In this document: positions 63,932 through 64,000 of the stretch, one piece after another
Numbering within the stretch: the first letter of the stretch is position 1
Layout: the number at the start of each line of letters is the position of its first letter
Origin: Blastocladiella emersonii ATCC 22665
Lineage: Eukaryota > Blastocladiomycota > Blastocladiomycetes > Blastocladiales > Blastocladiaceae
Direction: 5' to 3'
Length of the DNA stretch: 64,000 nucleotides
NCBI GenBank assembly: GCA_025594325.1
Contig: JANHCV010000002.1
Span: 1,054,001-1,118,000 of the forward strand
Made by a program: the position numbers and the translations under genes
The notes under the pieces: generated by a model
The model's database searches: none
The model's input: only the letters and a program-made list of their open reading frames with translations
What the model was told of the DNA's origin: nothing

Positions 63932-64000
63932 ATGTCGGGCCGCGCGATGCGCCGCCTCCTGCGCGAAAAGGAGGAGCAGAAGAAGAAGCTGGAGCAGGAG
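63932..64000 (+). CDS. Start of a probable TCF25-family gene (cut by window edge)
   Basis: Only 23 codons are visible: MSGRAMRRLLREKEEQKKKL and three more. The MSxRAxRRL opening with a charged helix is characteristic of TCF25 (Rqc1 in yeast, ribosome quality control), but such a short stretch is weak evidence. ACGCATCAACACC and CCCTGCAAC lie directly before the ATG, as in other genes here. Confidence 0.45.
   Translation, partial: MSGRAMRRLLREKEEQKKKLEQE

Noticed and set aside
1..64000. CRISPR arrays, insertion sequences, bacterial operons or rRNA
   Set aside because: No regularly spaced direct repeats, no transposase, no ribosome-binding-site-led operons and no rRNA-like sequence were seen; spliceosomal introns show this is eukaryotic nuclear DNA.

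Overview
This window looks like nuclear DNA of a zoosporic (flagellate-forming) fungus, most likely a blastocladialean or a chytrid relative. The DNA is very GC-rich, roughly two thirds by eye. Genes are closely packed on both strands and most carry several introns of about 58-98 nt, with donors of the GTACGT/GTGCGT/GTRAGY type and TAG/CAG acceptors. The gene content is fungal: a fused five-domain AROM protein, a TGY-type Hog1 MAP kinase, AVL9, SNF1 and COQ7. ARL13B, a GTPase specific to cilia, points to a lineage that still builds a cilium. The phylum is an inference; I could not run a search.

Layout. Bases 1-10067 hold five tandem paralogues on the minus strand (A-E). I read them as proteins with the two N-terminal RRMs of the Mei2-like family joined to a long arginine/serine (RS) domain. 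A runs off the window's left edge and E seems to lack the front half of RRM1. After a gene-poor, partly AT-rich stretch (10068-12316) come a CMC4-like mitochondrial protein, COQ7, a DMT-family transporter, a coiled-coil protein, a large protein kinase with unusual insertions, an F-box-like protein and the translation factor ABCF3/Gcn20. Next is a frame-disrupted cysteine-rich nuclease-like gene that abuts a broken copy of the ABCF3 5' end.

Bases 27.9-34 kb carry a TPT-type transporter, a TMEM53/DUF829 protein, a LURP-one-like protein, ARL13B and a small membrane protein. AROM fills 34.1-39.1 kb, followed by a DUF4804-like protein, HSBP1 (HSF1-binding), Hog1, AVL9 and a WW-WW-MyTH4-RhoGAP protein of ARHGAP39/Vilse type. 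The right part holds an uncharacterised low-complexity protein, a TFIIIC90/GTF3C4-like subunit with an AT-hook tail, a 730-residue hypothetical, 3-phosphoglycerate dehydrogenase, SNF1 and the start of a probable TCF25 gene.

Most genes are unrelated housekeeping or signalling genes (stress signalling: Hog1, SNF1, HSBP1; amino acid synthesis: AROM, SER3). The exception is the RRM-RS array, a local gene-family expansion. Two short motifs recur in the spaces between genes: a TGCAACGTATCAAC-like element just upstream of start codons, and the palindrome GACGCGTC in many promoters. Exon boundaries were worked out by eye from splice consensus, reading phase and paralogue comparison; every multi-exon gene given as complete closes in frame.
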